In this document: piece by piece, positions 10,615 to 22,672 of the stretch | How the letters are laid out: each line of letters starts with the position of its first letter | Position numbering within the stretch: position 1 is the first letter of the stretch | Origin: Kingdonia uniflora | Taxonomy: Eukaryota; Streptophyta; Magnoliopsida; Ranunculales; Circaeasteraceae | DNA: 64,000 nucleotides | Assembly: GCA_014058105.1 (NCBI GenBank) | Contig: JACGCM010002535.1 | Coordinates: 2,170,001 to 2,234,000 of the forward strand | Direction of reading: 5' to 3' | The notes under the pieces: generated by a model | Seen by the model: only the letters and a program-made list of their open reading frames with translations | What the model was told of the DNA's origin: nothing | Database searches by the model: none | Translations under genes and position numbers: made by a program

Positions 10615-12898
10615 TAATGTAGGGAAAAACTGGGAAGTTTCCATTGAGTAGAATAGAATGTATACTATATGGAGATTGAAATCTCACTTTTGGAATGGAA
10701 AGAACGAGAATATTAAAATAGAGAATCCAGCTGGGATATAACAATAGTACCATTTCAGTCGCCCAGTGTTCCATAGATTTGGGATTCAAACTCCTTGCTC
10801 TGTCATGAGATAGTATGATCCCAGACCAGCTCAACCAATGATGAGGATTGGACCTTTCTAATTTTCTGCCAGCTTCCCTACATGTGCTTCTTTTCTGTTG
10901 TTGTGGAATTTCTCTGAGGACATGATCATCAATTTGAAAATCAAGGCTTAGGACTCTCCTATTGTAAGATCTGGCCAGCATATGGTGATATCGTCCTAGG
11001 TTGGCAATAGCGCGTTCACTAGTTTCATTAATCCAATTCATATTGCAGGCCAATTCAAACTCATTTTCTTCGTCTGTAAGCTCGTGAATTCTGATAGGAT
11101 GGTGGTATTCTGTTAGAATGATGGCTTCTGTGTCATAAGCTAGGAGAAAGGGGGAACAGCCGATTAATTGACATGGAGTGGTACGGTACGCCCATAAGAC
11201 TTGAGAAAGCTCCTATATCCAATTTCCTTTTTTCTGTAATTGAAACTTTTTCTTGAGTCTATCCACTATGGTTTTCTTAGTGATTTCAGCTTGGCCATTG
11301 CCTTGAGGGTAATATGGATTAGATGGAGAGTGAATAATGATCTATTTGTTGAGGAAGGCTACGACCTTTTCACCAACGAACTATGGCCTGTTATCGATCC
11401 AAATCAGGTGGAGGCATCCAAACCGTGTGATGATGTGTTCCAAGATAAAAGAGATGACCTATTCTTTTCTAGCTCGGCAAAAAGGAACTGCTTCTACCCA
11501 TTTTGTAAAATAATTGGTTGATACGAGTAAGAAATGTCCGTTACCTGGAGTATTAGGGAATTCTCCGACGAAATCGAATGCCCACCGCTTGAATGGCCAG
11601 AATATCTTGCTTACTTATAGTTTGAGTGCGGTGGCGTAGATCATGTGTCCATGTCATTGACATGCATTAAATTTGCGTGAGTACTCTTCTGCTTGCTTGT
11701 GCATTCCTAGCCAGAAACTCCTTGGGTAATGGTTTTGTTTACAGGTGATCGACTTATTGCATGGGAACCACAAGTTTCTTGATGTAAATCTCTAAGCATT
11801 CCATTTGTTTTCTTCTTTGAGAGGCACTTAAGATAAGGCCCTTTGACTTAGCGACAATATAGACGACAATTCTAAACTATGTAAAGCTTTAAGTTTTTTG
11901 ATCAACTGTCGGCACTCTTTTAGATTCATTGGGACGAGCCCTTTGTATTTATTATCCGGGCAGAGATAGGCAATGAATGGCTTTTACCAATTGTCGTCCT
12001 CTTCATCATCACCCCAGTGTTGATCATGCATACAGAATGGAGATCAATGCTCGGGGTTGAGATTACTTTGATCTATAGATATCTAGCTCTTGTATCCAAG
12101 ACTCTGGCTAAATAAGCCAAGGAACCGGTGTATCGGTTTTCACCTCGAGAAAGATAGTCGAGAGTTGCTTTCGCAAACCTGCTCATCCTATCGACAATGA
12201 GGGTTGCATACTCGATCATCTTGACATTTTTTTTTTACTATTATGAATAATGGCGGACGATGAGTTGTGAATCTGTGTAAACTGAGACCTCCGGGATGCC
12301 ACTATTAAGTGCAAGGTCAAGTCCATAAATGAGAGCTTCATATTATGTGACACTATTGGAGACTTCAAAATCTAGACAGATTGATTTCTCAAGTTTGTCC
12401 TTAGTACTATACCAAATTCTAACCCTGCGGGTCCTGCTGAACCATCTGTAAGAAGTTTCTACCCTTTCCTTGTAATCCATTTTGCTCATTCATCAAATGC
12501 TTTGGTGGAAGGATCTTATGTAATTCATCTGTAAGGTCAGGATCGTGCTCTTCCTAATTGGGATCTTCCACTGGAAAATTTGCGAGAAAATTGGCAATGG
12601 CAAGATCTTTTTCTGAATGTCGTTGTTCGAATTTAATATCATGTTCTCCCAAACTAACTGACCATTGCTGCAATCTTCTTGGTTTTTATTTTTTGGACAA
12701 AACTTCTCGGAGTGGGTAGTTTATCATGACTTTGACTGAATGAGCTTGAAAGTTGTACTTAACTTTCTATGAAGTATATATAAGAGTTAAAAGGTGTCTC
12801 CCAATTTGAAAATGCCTCGTTTCCGTTGGAGTGAGGGTTTTGCTGATGAAATAGACTGGTATTTTGATCTTTTTCTTAAGTCAAATGAGAACCAAGCT
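10615..12898 (-). pseudogene. A2 pol, 3' part: RT tail, RNase H, integrase
   Basis: Read on the minus strand from 12898, the frame pieces give YFISKTLTP..., the RT/RNase H connection, then RNase H (about 12600-12050) and integrase (about 12050-10740). The integrase shows [20 protein letters not shown] with the catalytic Glu retained, then LWAYRTTP and NMNWINETSERAIANLGRYH. The C-terminal reading ends with WATEMVLL near 10740. There are several frameshifts. The piece begins exactly where A1 was inserted; its 5' continuation is at 39661. Confidence 0.85.
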
Positions 12899-13508
12899 TG
12901 TAGGAGCCTACCCCTCGATCTTACCTAAATCAAGCTGTCTCAAATTCTAACTACCTCCATGTCAGATCTACGCATACTCCACATGACTTCTCTAGTTAAC
13001 ATTGCCACCTACTCCACGAACTAATAAAAAACGTGGGTCGAGCTCAAATAGAAAAACCTAAACTACACAAAGACACATGTCTCTCACGAACTTAACAATT
13101 ACTCAATCAACCACCACTAACTACATTGTTCGGAGAACGTACTTTAGCACGATGAAGAACTGCGGAGAAGGCCTATATAAAGAAGAAGTTCCAGAATAGA
13201 CGATGACCAAAAAATTATACGAGAAATCACCAAGAAAACTATATTTTCTAGATTCTCAAAACTTCAAACTTCTTACTCACAAGATCAAGCATTTCTAAAG
13301 ATCACCTGCAATAAGATATCAACCTCAAGCAATAAAAGTCACTATTACAATAATCCTCAACCCGAGGTCATGGTTTTTTACCTATTCATAGATTTTCCAC
13401 GCAAAAATACTTGTGTCATTTCTTGCTTTCTATTAGATTTTGTCACAGGTACATTTGTATAATAGATAATTCTAAGCCACTTCGAGCTAACGGAATTCGG
13501 TCATTACA
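12899..13508 (+). repeat. 5' LTR of A1
   Basis: 610 bp starting TGTAGGAGCC and ending GGTCATTACA, so it carries the TG...CA termini. The same sequence recurs at 39051-39660. It contains a TATA box and the conserved block GTTCGGAGAACGTACTTTAG. Confidence 0.9.
13174..13181 (+). promoter_or_regulatory. TATA box of the A1 5' LTR
   Basis: TATATAAA preceded by GGCC. It is conserved at 39319-39326 in the 3' LTR and in reversed form in the A2 LTRs, marking the likely U3/R start of element transcription. Confidence 0.6.
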
Positions 13509-13510
13509 TT

Positions 13511-13527
13511 TGGCACCGTCTGCGGGA
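13511..13527 (+). other. Primer binding site of A1
   Basis: TGGCACCGTCTGCGGGA lies two bases after the LTR end. It is the usual gypsy type beginning TGGC, complementary to a tRNA 3' end. I do not assign the tRNA. Confidence 0.8.
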
Positions 13528-13689
13528 AAGAAATCATTTCCACGATATTCTAAGGCATTCATTCACTCTGCTACAAATTCTAATCAAGATTACATCCAGG
13601 CGACCACCAACCGGAATCTAACTCTATCTTTTAGTTTAGCCGATACAACTTACAAAGCTACCAGTGAATCGCAACATTGAGATAGAGAT

Positions 13690-15200
13690 ATGCAACGAGA
13701 TCGAACGTCAATTAACTCTCGTTGAGAGCTCTGTGAAAAGGAGCTCGACCCCGAACGACAAGCTCGTTTGAAAGCACTCAAATGGCATAAAGATTAAATA
13801 ACAACAATGCAGGCTACCATGCAAGGTCTGCAAAACACTCAACAAGATCCTCCAACACGAGATTACAATAAAGTGCCAGAAGCCTCCCAAGTTTCTGCGC
13901 GGGATAGATTTAGACCACAAGGAGCCACTAGCAAAGCTATTTCCAGAAATATTCAGAATGAACTACAGCCTTCCATTCATTTGGGCGTTAAAGATTAGCC
14001 GAGGTCACCGATATTTCATACGTTAAGAGGAAGAATAAGGACCTCCACCTCGAATTCTAGTACGAGATCATTTGAGTAAAGTTATTGGTACTCACAATCT
14101 GCAACCTCCTCGTCAGGTCACTTAACCGGTGCACCACTATGTCACACAAGAGCATATGGATCAGCGTATTAAGGAGTTGATCGAAGCACAAATTCTGGGC
14201 ACTACCGATGACCTTACCAAGTTACAAGGAAGTCCAATTGCCAAAGGAATATTCGATATAGAAATACCGAAAGGTTTCCATACTCCAAAAATTTGCAAAT
14301 ATAAGGGTACCGATCCAAAGGAGCACATTCAACAATTTCATGATTCATTCGGATTGTACTCCAATATCAGCCGCATTCTCTGCCGTCTGTTAGCCACAAG
14401 TTTGCAGGAGGAACCGCTCCGACAGTTCCACTCTCTACCTGAAGACTCTATATACACATATGACCAGCTGCAGAAACAATTCATCAAGACATATGCTCAT
14501 AATAGAGATAAAGAAGAAAATTTATATTCTTTTATTAGTCTTAAACAGTCGCACGGAGAGAAGCACGAGGCTTTTGCGAAGAAGTTTTAGGAACTCAGGC
14601 GTAAAGTAGACAATCCCGATTAGAAAATAGTTGTTACTGCTTCTACCAATGTGCTCCAGCTTGACTGTAAAGCCAAAGAACACCTCTTCCTCAACAAATC
14701 TGTGACCTTGAAGGATATGATCACCAAGGTCAATAGTTACGTCGACCTAGAAAGGAGGATGTCTAAAAGGCATAAATCTACTAAATCCATCTTTACGATG
14801 AAAGATCCATCTACAGATCGAAACACTGAACCGAAGGAGGATTAGGGTGACCAAAAACACGTCAAGGGAAACACTGGCAACCCTTAGATAGGCGGTTCAC
14901 AAATGAAACTGGTCCTTCCAAAGATGAATGTTCGAATCTCCATAATTTTTCCAATCCTCTCAAAGAATAAGCTCTACCGTCTCTCCCAACCATTGGAACC
15001 AATCAAGGACCGACCATACTGTATGGATCATAAGGTAAGCCATCATTATACTGACAATTGTTATGCTTTACAGAGGCTACTCAAATACATTTTCAAGGAG
15101 GGACGGATGTTTGAATATATTATCGACCTAAAATCATACAAGGATGGCAGCTATAAGATGTAGCTTAAAGTTGTCCAGGTCAAGGATCAAGCTAACGAGA
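13690..15200 (+). pseudogene. A1 gag
   Basis: Frame pieces 13807-13998, 14129-14590, 14651-14845 and 14903-15163 are separated by stops or frameshifts. The capsid-like part is at about 14230-14760, with YKGTDPKEHIQQFHDSFGLY, LPEDSIYTYDQLQKQFIKTY and VTLKDMITKVNSYVDLERRM. Both fit the plant retrotransposon gag domain. A short metal-binding-like segment follows: YCMDHKVSHHYTDNCYALQR (about 15015-15075), the C-H-C knuckle region usual in Tat-type gag. The protein would form the virus-like particle in the cytoplasm. Stops disable it. Confidence 0.85.
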
Positions 15201-15214
15201 AACATCTCTACCAT

Positions 15215-15850
15215 ATGTGCCATAACAACATGATCGAGATCAATCAGATCACCAACTCTAACAGATTAAAGAGTAGAAGACTGTCAGAATGCTACGATAT
15301 CACCCCTCAAGACAATGAAGTAAAACTTCTGCCTGAGTCGGGCAATCGCCGGCTCGGGATCTCATTCAAAGATTACAATACTAGCCATGTCAAGTTTCTA
15401 AATCATAATGTATTAGTCATAATACTCAAGATAAAGAAGTTTGTCAAGCACGCAATGATGTCCGATACTGTCAGCGGTATTGAGATTCTCTTTCAAATCA
15501 CTATCGACCAAATGGGATTGGCTGATCAAGTTATTTAAAGCGACACCGATATCAGTGGATTTAATGGTTCTAAAGAAGAGCAAGTAGAGAAGATCATCTT
15601 ACCTATTACCGCAAGACCAACCATAATCGACGTCATCTTCTATATGATCAACGCTAAATCACGTTATCTTAGGATTATGGGCCGTTGTTGGATTCATAAC
15701 ATGGAAGTAATCGCTTCCACCTATCATCAATCACTCCGCTTCAAACATAACTATGGTATCTAGGAAATCAGGGATAGTCAAAAACTTTCTCGAGCATGCA
15801 AAATTACCTTTTCTGCTATTCTTGATACTTCTGACAGGTATGTTGTATAG
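15215..15850 (+). pseudogene. A1 protease region
   Basis: The frame GISFKDYNTSHVKFLNHN is followed by an aspartic-protease-like segment in which the usual D-[ST]-G reads SDTVSGIEILF. Further on, LPITARPTIIDVIFY and ASTYHQSLRFKH match the C-terminal part of Tat-type proteases. A2 shows the same segment (minus strand, 40933-41266) as VDTRSGIGIL. A stop at 15538 splits the region. Confidence 0.75.
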
Positions 15851-15859
15851 TAATTAAAG

Positions 15860-17060
15860 AAAGCTGTTCACCCCGATGATCAGCCTTCCACGGAGGAGCC
15901 CATAGACTATATCAAGATTGAAGGACCTAGCAAAAGTACTTTCAGCGGTACTAAGCTGGTTCAGCGCAAAAAAGATACTCTCATTCAGTTCTTAGGACTA
16001 AAGCAAGACGTTTTGGTGTGGTCTTTCGAAGAGATGCCTAGGGTCGATCCAGCCAAGGCATGTCACAAATTGGTCATCAACATTGACACCACGGCGGCCA
16101 AAAAAAAACATTGACGACTATCACCGCGACTTCGAGATGAAGTTAACATTGAGATCGAGAAATTGATAAAAGTGGGATTCATTCGAGAAGCCAAATATCC
16201 AGATTGGATGTCCAACATCATCGCTGTCCCAAAGATGAATGGAAAAGTTTGAGTTTGTGTAGATTTTACCGATCGAAACAAATATACTCCAAAGGATAGT
16301 TTCCCTCTTCCTAACATTCATCAGATCTTTGATTCCACAGTAGGTCACGAACTCCTATTTATGATTGACGCAGCTTCTGGATATAATCAGATTCTACTCT
16401 TGGATGAAGATCAAGAAAATACCACTTTTATCTCTGAAAGAGGACTTTACTGCTATAAAGTCATACCCTTCGGACTCAATAACGCAGGTGCAACTTATGA
16501 ATGGTTGATGACTATAATGTTCAAAACGCATCTTGGGAAAGTTGTGGAAGTCTATATTGACGATCTCTTGTGCAAGAGCATACAGTCCATCAACTACATC
16601 TTAGATCTCAACACAATATTCAACATTCTTTGATCTTACATGATGTGTCTCAATCCTGATAAGTGTCAATTCAGAGTACATTTAGGTCGATTTCTAGGCC
16701 ACCTCATCAGCAAGAAGGGGATTAAGACCGATCCAGATTAGATTCGGGTTCTCCTCAACATTCCATCTCCAAAAATGACGAAAGGTATTCAGAAACTGGC
16801 CGACAAGATTGCCGCAATCAACCATTTTGTTTTAAAATCTTTGGACCTCTGTCGCTGGCTGTTCCTACTACTCCGCGGTTCTACCAATCGAGGAAAGTTT
16901 AACAAAATGCAGAGGTTCAATAAACATCAAAATGCAAAACAACTTTTCAGGATCTCAAAACCTATTTGGGGAAGTTTCCCATCATGAGCACCCTAATAGA
17001 TAATGAAGAACTAATTATCTACCTAGCAGTTACAGATACTTCACTCAGCCCGGTTCTCCT
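15860..17060 (+). pseudogene. A1 reverse transcriptase
   Basis: The domain starts with FLGLKQDVLVWSFEEMPRVD, then LIKVGFIREAKYPDWMSNII, MIDAASGYNQI, GLYCYKVIPFGLNNAGATYE and VEVYIDDLLCKS. The catalytic YIDD is intact (about 16553-16564). The first catalytic Asp is in MIDAASGYNQ. Downstream the thumb segment LNPDKCQF..LGRFLGHLIS is visible. Stops and frameshifts occur at about 16113, 16252, 16633 and beyond. It would make cDNA inside particles. Confidence 0.88.
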
Positions 17061-17900
17061 TCGACTTGAAGGGAAAATCAAAAAACTAGTCTACTTTATC
17101 AGCAAAACCCTCACTTCAGCAGAAATGAGGTACTCTAAAATCAAGAAATTTCTTCTCACTCTTGTTTATAATTTACAGAAACTCAACCACAATTTTCAAG
17201 CTCATTCAGTAAAAGTCATGACAAACTAACCACTTTGGGAGGTTCTGTCCAAGAAAGAAAAATCAAGGAGAGTACAACCGTGGTCAGTCAGTTTGGGAGA
17301 ACATGACATCAGATTTGAACAACGTCATTCTAAAAAAGGTCAGGCCATTACTGATTTTCTCATAGATTTTCCAGTGGAAGACCCAGAGTGGGAGGAGCAC
17401 GATCCAGGCCTTGCAGAGGAAGTTATAGAAGATCCACCCCCTAAAGCATTTGACGAGCGAGCTGAATGGATTACAAGAAAAGGGTGGAGACTTCATACAG
17501 CTAAATGAGCAGGACCTACAGGGTCAGGAATTGGAATCGTATTGATTACCCCTTTCAACGACAGAATTCATAAATCAATCTGCTTGAATTTTGAGGCTTC
17601 AAACAATATCACCGTGTATGAAGCTCTCATTCACGGACTCGACCTCGCTCCTGAGCTCGGCATCCCCAAACTCTCAGTTTACACAGATTCACTACTCATT
17701 GTCCACCATTACTCTAAGTAATGCAAGAAGAATGACAAGATGATCAAATACGCAGCCCTCATTACAGATATGATGAGCAAGTTCGCGTAAACAACTCTAA
17801 ATTATCTTCCTCTAGGAGAAAATAGACATGCCGATTCCTTGGCATATCTAGCTAGTGCCTTAAGTACAGAAGCTCGATATCTCCAGATTGAAGTAATTTC
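17060..17900 (+). pseudogene. A1 RT connection and RNase H
   Basis: The stretch YFISKTLTSAEMRYSKIKKF is followed by the RNase H domain: WRLHTAK-stop-AGPTGSGIGIVL, then YEALIHGLDLAPELGI, VYTDS and ENRHADSLAYLAS. The first catalytic motif, normally TDGSA, is destroyed (HTAK-stop). The later E, D and D positions are still visible. It is a clear RNase H remnant. Confidence 0.8.
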
Positions 17901-18049
17901 AACCCCTAGCATCGATTACATTTTTGTATGCATGATCAACACTGGAGGCGATAAAGGGGGAGACAACGATTGGCGAAAGCCTTTCTTAGTTTATCTCATA
18001 ATTGACAACAAATGCGAAGGACCACTTCTTGCAGATCCGAAGAAGCTTC

Positions 18050-19215
18050 GATAGATGATAGACAACTTAAGCACTACATTAATTAAAACGGTACCTTATA
18101 CCACCATTCAGTCATGGGGCCTTAGCTCAAGTGCCTCTCCAAACAAAAAGCAGACGAGATGCTCCACGATCTACATGAAGGGACTTGTGGCTCCTATGCC
18201 GTAGGTCGATCACTGGTAAACAAAGCCATTATACAAGGAGTATTCTGACATGGCATGCGCAAGCAAGTAGAAGAGTACTCATGTAAATATGACGCATGTC
18301 AACGACATAGATAGATGATCGCCGCCCCTATGCTCAAACTCCATGCAAGCAAGGTGTTTTGGCCATTCAAAATAAGGGTCCTCGATCTTATAGTCAAATT
18401 CCCTAATTCTTGAATAACCGCCGCCACCTACTCGTAGCTGCCGGTTATTTTCCAAATTGGGTAGAAGCAGTTCCACTCTATCGAACTAGAGAAGAAAAAG
18501 TTATCTCTTTTATCTGGGAATACATCATCACTCGGTTTGGGTGCCCCCATTGAATACGTATCGATAATGGTCCCCAGTTTGTTGGAGAAAAATTCATAGC
18601 TTTCCTCAATTAACACAATATCATCAACCCACCACCCAATCCCTACTACCCTCAAGGCAATGGCCAAGCCAAATTCACCAACAAAACCATCGTGGATAGA
18701 CTCAAGAAAAGGTTGCACACACAGAAAATAGGGAATTGTGTTTATGAACTTCCTCATGTCTTATGGGCATACCGTACCACTACACGCTAGTCGACAGGTT
18801 GTACTCAATTCCTCCTTTCCTATGGCACCGAGGCCATCATTTCCTCCGAATACCATCTTCCAATCAAAGATCATGACCTAACTAACGAGGAAAATAAGTT
18901 TGAATTGGCCTGTAACCTCAATTGGATTGATGAAACCAGGGAACTTGCCATCGCTAACCTTGGTCGATATCACCATATGTTAGCCAATTTATACAATAAA
19001 CATGTCTGAAGCTGTATCTTCCAATCGATGATCTCGTCCTCAGAGAAATACCTCAACACCGCAAATAGCCTAATGTTAGGAAACTAGCAGTCTATTGGGA
19101 GGGTCAATTCCTTACCACAGGTCCTCAGGCCTAGGATCATATTAACTCATGAAAAAAGTGGGAGTTTACATTTCAAATCCTTGGATCACTAGGTGACTGA
19201 AATGGTACTATCGTT
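18050..19215 (+). pseudogene. A1 integrase
   Basis: Remnants of the N-terminal zinc region are poor. The core shows FPNWVEAVPLYRTREE, TRFGCPH-stop-IRIDNGPQFVG and [20 protein letters not shown]. The catalytic Glu of the D,D(35)E triad is Lys here (GQAK), whereas A2 has GQAE. The C-terminal part shows [30 protein letters not shown] and VTEMVLS. Several stops are present. Confidence 0.83.
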
Positions 19216-19359
19216 AAGTCCCTCACTACTTAATTTCAAATTTTCGCTTTTCCCATTACAAAATTATGATTTTCATCTCCATCTAATGTACATCATTTTC
19301 TATTCAATGAAACTTACTAGTTTTTTTTTTATACATCTCTCTACTTCGTAAACAACACA

Positions 19360-20190
19360 TAGATTAAAGTATAGATAATACTAGGTTTCAATCGACCTCT
19401 ATTCCAATTAAATCAAAGATAATACTTTGTTTGGCTGACTCTACTAAATCTTTGTGATTAAAACTAAGGTAGCACTTATTTTACATTAAAGACTCTGCCA
19501 GATATAAGATAAAATAAAGGTAAAACTAGCTTTCATTTACCTCAATATGGCTGCGATATTATACCAGTTAAATCAAGGAAAATACTTGGTTTGGCCGACT
19601 CTATTAAATCTCTGCAATTAAAACTAAGGTAACACTTGTTTTACATCAAAGACTCTACTAGACAAGATAAAGCAAAGGTAAAACTAGCTTTTAACTTCCT
19701 CAATATGGCTGTGACATCATACCAGTTAAATCAAAGATAATACTTGGTTTGGTTGACTCTACTAAATCTCTGTGATTAAAACTAAGCTAACACTTATTTT
19801 ATATCAAAGACTCTACCAAACATAAGATAAAATAAAGTTAAAACTAGCTTTCATATACCTCAATATGGCTACGACATCATACTAGTTAAATCAAGGATAA
19901 CACTTGGTTTGGCTGACTCTAATAAATCTCTACAATTAAAACTAAGGTAATACTTATTTTATATCAAAGACTCTACCAGACATAAGATAAAGTAAAGGTA
20001 AAACTAGCTTTCATCTACCTCAATATGGCTGCGACATCATACCAGTTAAATCAAGGATAATATATGGTTTGACTGACTCTACTAAATCTCTGAAATTAAA
20101 ACTAACGTAACACTTGTTTTGCATCAAAGACTCTAACAGACATAAGATAAGGCAAAGGTAATACTAGCTTTCATATCTCAACTTGTCTGC
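19360..20190 (+). repeat. Tandem repeat of A1, ~159-bp unit
   Basis: About five units. The landmark CAATATGGCT recurs near 19544, 19702, 19862 and 20022, i.e. periods of 158-160 bp. Each unit contains AAAGGTAAAACTAGCTTT, the reverse complement of the core of the A2 array. It lies between IN and the antisense gene, as in A2 and B. Confidence 0.9.
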
Positions 20191-20247
20191 AACAACTACT
20201 TTTTTCTTCAGGTTACATATACAACCTTGGCAATGGATTTTTTTATA

Positions 20248-21605
20248 CTATTGGGATATCAGCTACGCCTTCCCCTGCAATAGAAGATCAATCAGCCATA
20301 AATTCTTGAGCTCCCCTTACAAAAGGAGGTTGATCAGCAATAAATTTATGAGCTATAGTAGTCACGACAATCCTGCCATGCTCTATCTATTCAGCAGGTC
20401 AAGGGCCTTAATCTATTTCCATAGACTGTATATAATTTCCTTGATCAATATCAGCTCTGTAAAATATCTTTTTTCTGACAAACTATTGAGCAAGGTATCT
20501 CTTTCTGACTTAAGCTTTTTTGCCTCATCTAAAAAATAGGCAATGACCGCCCTCAATAATTTTGAGTGCGATGCCTCGGTTACAGCCGACCTAGAGAAAT
20601 TTCTCTAGCCTTTAAAGGCTTTCTTCCAACCTCGCATACCGTTCTTTTAGCCATGTTATTTTTCTATCTACTCGATCTATGAAAGCTATGTTATCTTATG
20701 ATTTTTTATCAGCTTTTACTGATTCAGCTTGATTAATTGCCTCCAAATTGGCCACCTGAGTGCGGAGTACCTCAATCTCCCTGTTCAGTTCTTCCATATC
20801 CAAAATCTTTTGTAACATTTCGTCTTTCTGCTATATCAAAATATCATTCCCTCTGATAGTCTGCTCTTGCCCTTGTTCCCTTGAAAGAGCAGCATCCAGC
20901 TTCTTTTCGCTCTCCCTCAACCACTCAAACTCCTTTTTGCACGTGACCTTAAAGTCGAGCGACATCCCCCTCTAGCTCTCTTATTTGAGCTGATAGGATG
21001 ACTACATCCCCTTGAAGAAGATAAACCATGGCATCATTTTTATTCTTCCTCAACGCTCTTCAGCCTCAAAAATTTTGCCACGCGAATTGGTATGTGTTAT
21101 TTTGGTCTTCAATGGCAGCACTCTTTCGTTCAACTCATCACACTTATGTTGTATCGTCCAAAATCAAAATCTTTGGCAGTTAAAGCTATATACAACTGTT
21201 CAATTACAACTTCAGACACAGATAGATCATCTTGAGTTCTCTTCAGCTTGTTATCTTTATCAACCAATTTCTTTTTCAATCGCTCTAGCTCGCTCCTGTT
21301 ATTTGCTAGATCAGTTTAAGTTTACTCCAGATTGTTTATTTTCTTGATCAAATCAATCATCAAACTGGCCACTGACCAATTTAAACCTTCCTCTAATTTT
21401 TTTAGTGCCTGTATATGATAAGGGGCCATGTCAGCCTCCCTACAATTTACGATCAGCATATTATTTTGGCTTTTAAGTTTCACTGCATGTTCTTTTAACT
21501 CCGCGAGCTCTTTTTGCCCTTTCTAAATTTTAGCAACCTTCTCCACAATTTGTCGAGCTAGGCCGACAGCAGTCTGTGTTGCCATAGGTACTTTAAGTGC
21601 ACCTT
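20248..21605 (-). pseudogene. A1 main antisense gene, C-terminal part
   Basis: On the minus strand the reading begins near 21582 with MATQTAVGLARQIVEKVAKI. It continues as charged, heptad-like segments such as ALKKLEEGLNWSVASLM and NRSELERLKKKLVDKDNKLK, typical of coiled coil. Near its end come GRIVVTTIAHKFIADQPP and IAGEGVADIPI before a stop at 20248. These match the end of the A2 gene (GRIIVAARAPD, VVGEGLANLS). Many stops are present. The 5' part of this gene lies at 33584-36408, separated by the insertion of element B. Confidence 0.65.
21601..21605. repeat. Target-site duplication of element B, left (ACCTT)
   Basis: ACCTT before the LTR start is repeated exactly at 33584-33588 after the distal LTR end. 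Confidence 0.9.
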
Positions 21606-22276
21606 TATAGGGGCCAAGTTTTGTATGAGGGGAAAATAGTTCTTATACCTAGGGGTTAAACTTCAACTAGGGGTTTTCAAGTATATGAATAACAATGATA
21701 TGAGATACTACTGAGATATACACTTGTGAGGAAGCCTAGAATGGGTTACTCCACAACCTCTAGTGAGGATTTTAAGGAGAAATGATATATATCGAGTTAG
21801 TCAAAGGATCGAGGAGTAGACCATTACAGGGTATTTGATGGTAATTTTGTAAGGCTTTGCGGGAGAAATTTATCTTGTAAGGCTTTACAGGATCTAGAAA
21901 GGGCTGAGTCGTCATAGGAGGTCAAGTTACATGTTTATCCTTTGAAGACAACTGACATATACCCGGTGTCGGTTCTGACATCGTAGTTGATGAATCTGAC
22001 ATTGTAGTTATTGGTTCTAGTACTGCAGTTGTCGAGCAGCTTGTTTTACTATTCTATCTAGTGAGCTGGCTGTCAGACATGTCTGCCTTTGACAATGTAC
22101 GTCTCTGGTCTTTGACTAAGGTACTTAGCTTCGATAGTTCTTTCGAGTGCTCGATTAGTCTCAGAAGGCTTCGTGGACTTAGTTACTATCTTGTTGAGCT
22201 TAGAGTCTCTAGGAAGGCTTCGATGTAGCCTTCGATCATTTGACTTGTGCTAGATGGCTGCGAGTAGGCAACTGCA
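21606..22276 (-). repeat. 3' LTR of B (671 bp)
   Basis: It starts TATAGGGGCC (TG mutated to TA) and ends CAACTGCA. It matches the right LTR at 32826-33583 but lacks about 85 bp around the TATA box, where a short stretch (TTGTAAGGCTTTACAGGATC) stands instead. Confidence 0.88.
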
Positions 22277-22537
22277 TTCACCTCCTCTCAGCAGGGACCT
22301 CGAAATTGGTGTAGATGGCGCGTGATGAGAAAATGGTTGGGCATGGGAAGTTTAAGAGTTAACTGGTTGAACATTGCCAATTTCGAGGGAGGCAATTAAG
22401 GAAAGTTATTAAGAGAAGTATGATTAAGAGGTAATAAATAACCCTTAATCCCATTATAAATAGGGGTGTCAGGGGGTGCTTCAGGCTATCTCCATCTTCT
22501 TCTTTGCATAACCAAAGCCATAGAAACTATACCAAAT

Positions 22538-22672
22538 ATGAGGTACCAGAAAAGGATAGAAGCTCGAGAATGTCTGATAGAACAGAAGATGGATGTGTTG
22601 AAGGAAAAAATTCTTTGGCGGCCACGGTCTGGACTGGGTGATGCCATATTTAGTCGAGCTAGAGCTAGATGA
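22538..22672 (+). CDS. Short antisense frame of B
   Basis: The frame MRYQKRIEARECLIEQKMDV continues KEKILWRPRSGLGD and ends about 135 bp later. Its place (just inside the 3' LTR) and its basic, helical start resemble short frame 1 of A1 and A2 (KTRRMLLEDRIASKMQRLKL). The similarity is weak, so homology is an inference. Confidence 0.35.
   Translation: MRYQKRIEARECLIEQKMDVLKEKILWRPRSGLGDAIFSRARAR

Noticed and set aside
18279..18757. Minus-strand frames with [18 protein letters not shown] sequence
   Set aside because: They are the complement of the A1 integrase core; the same shadow appears opposite the A2 integrase at 11240-11521.
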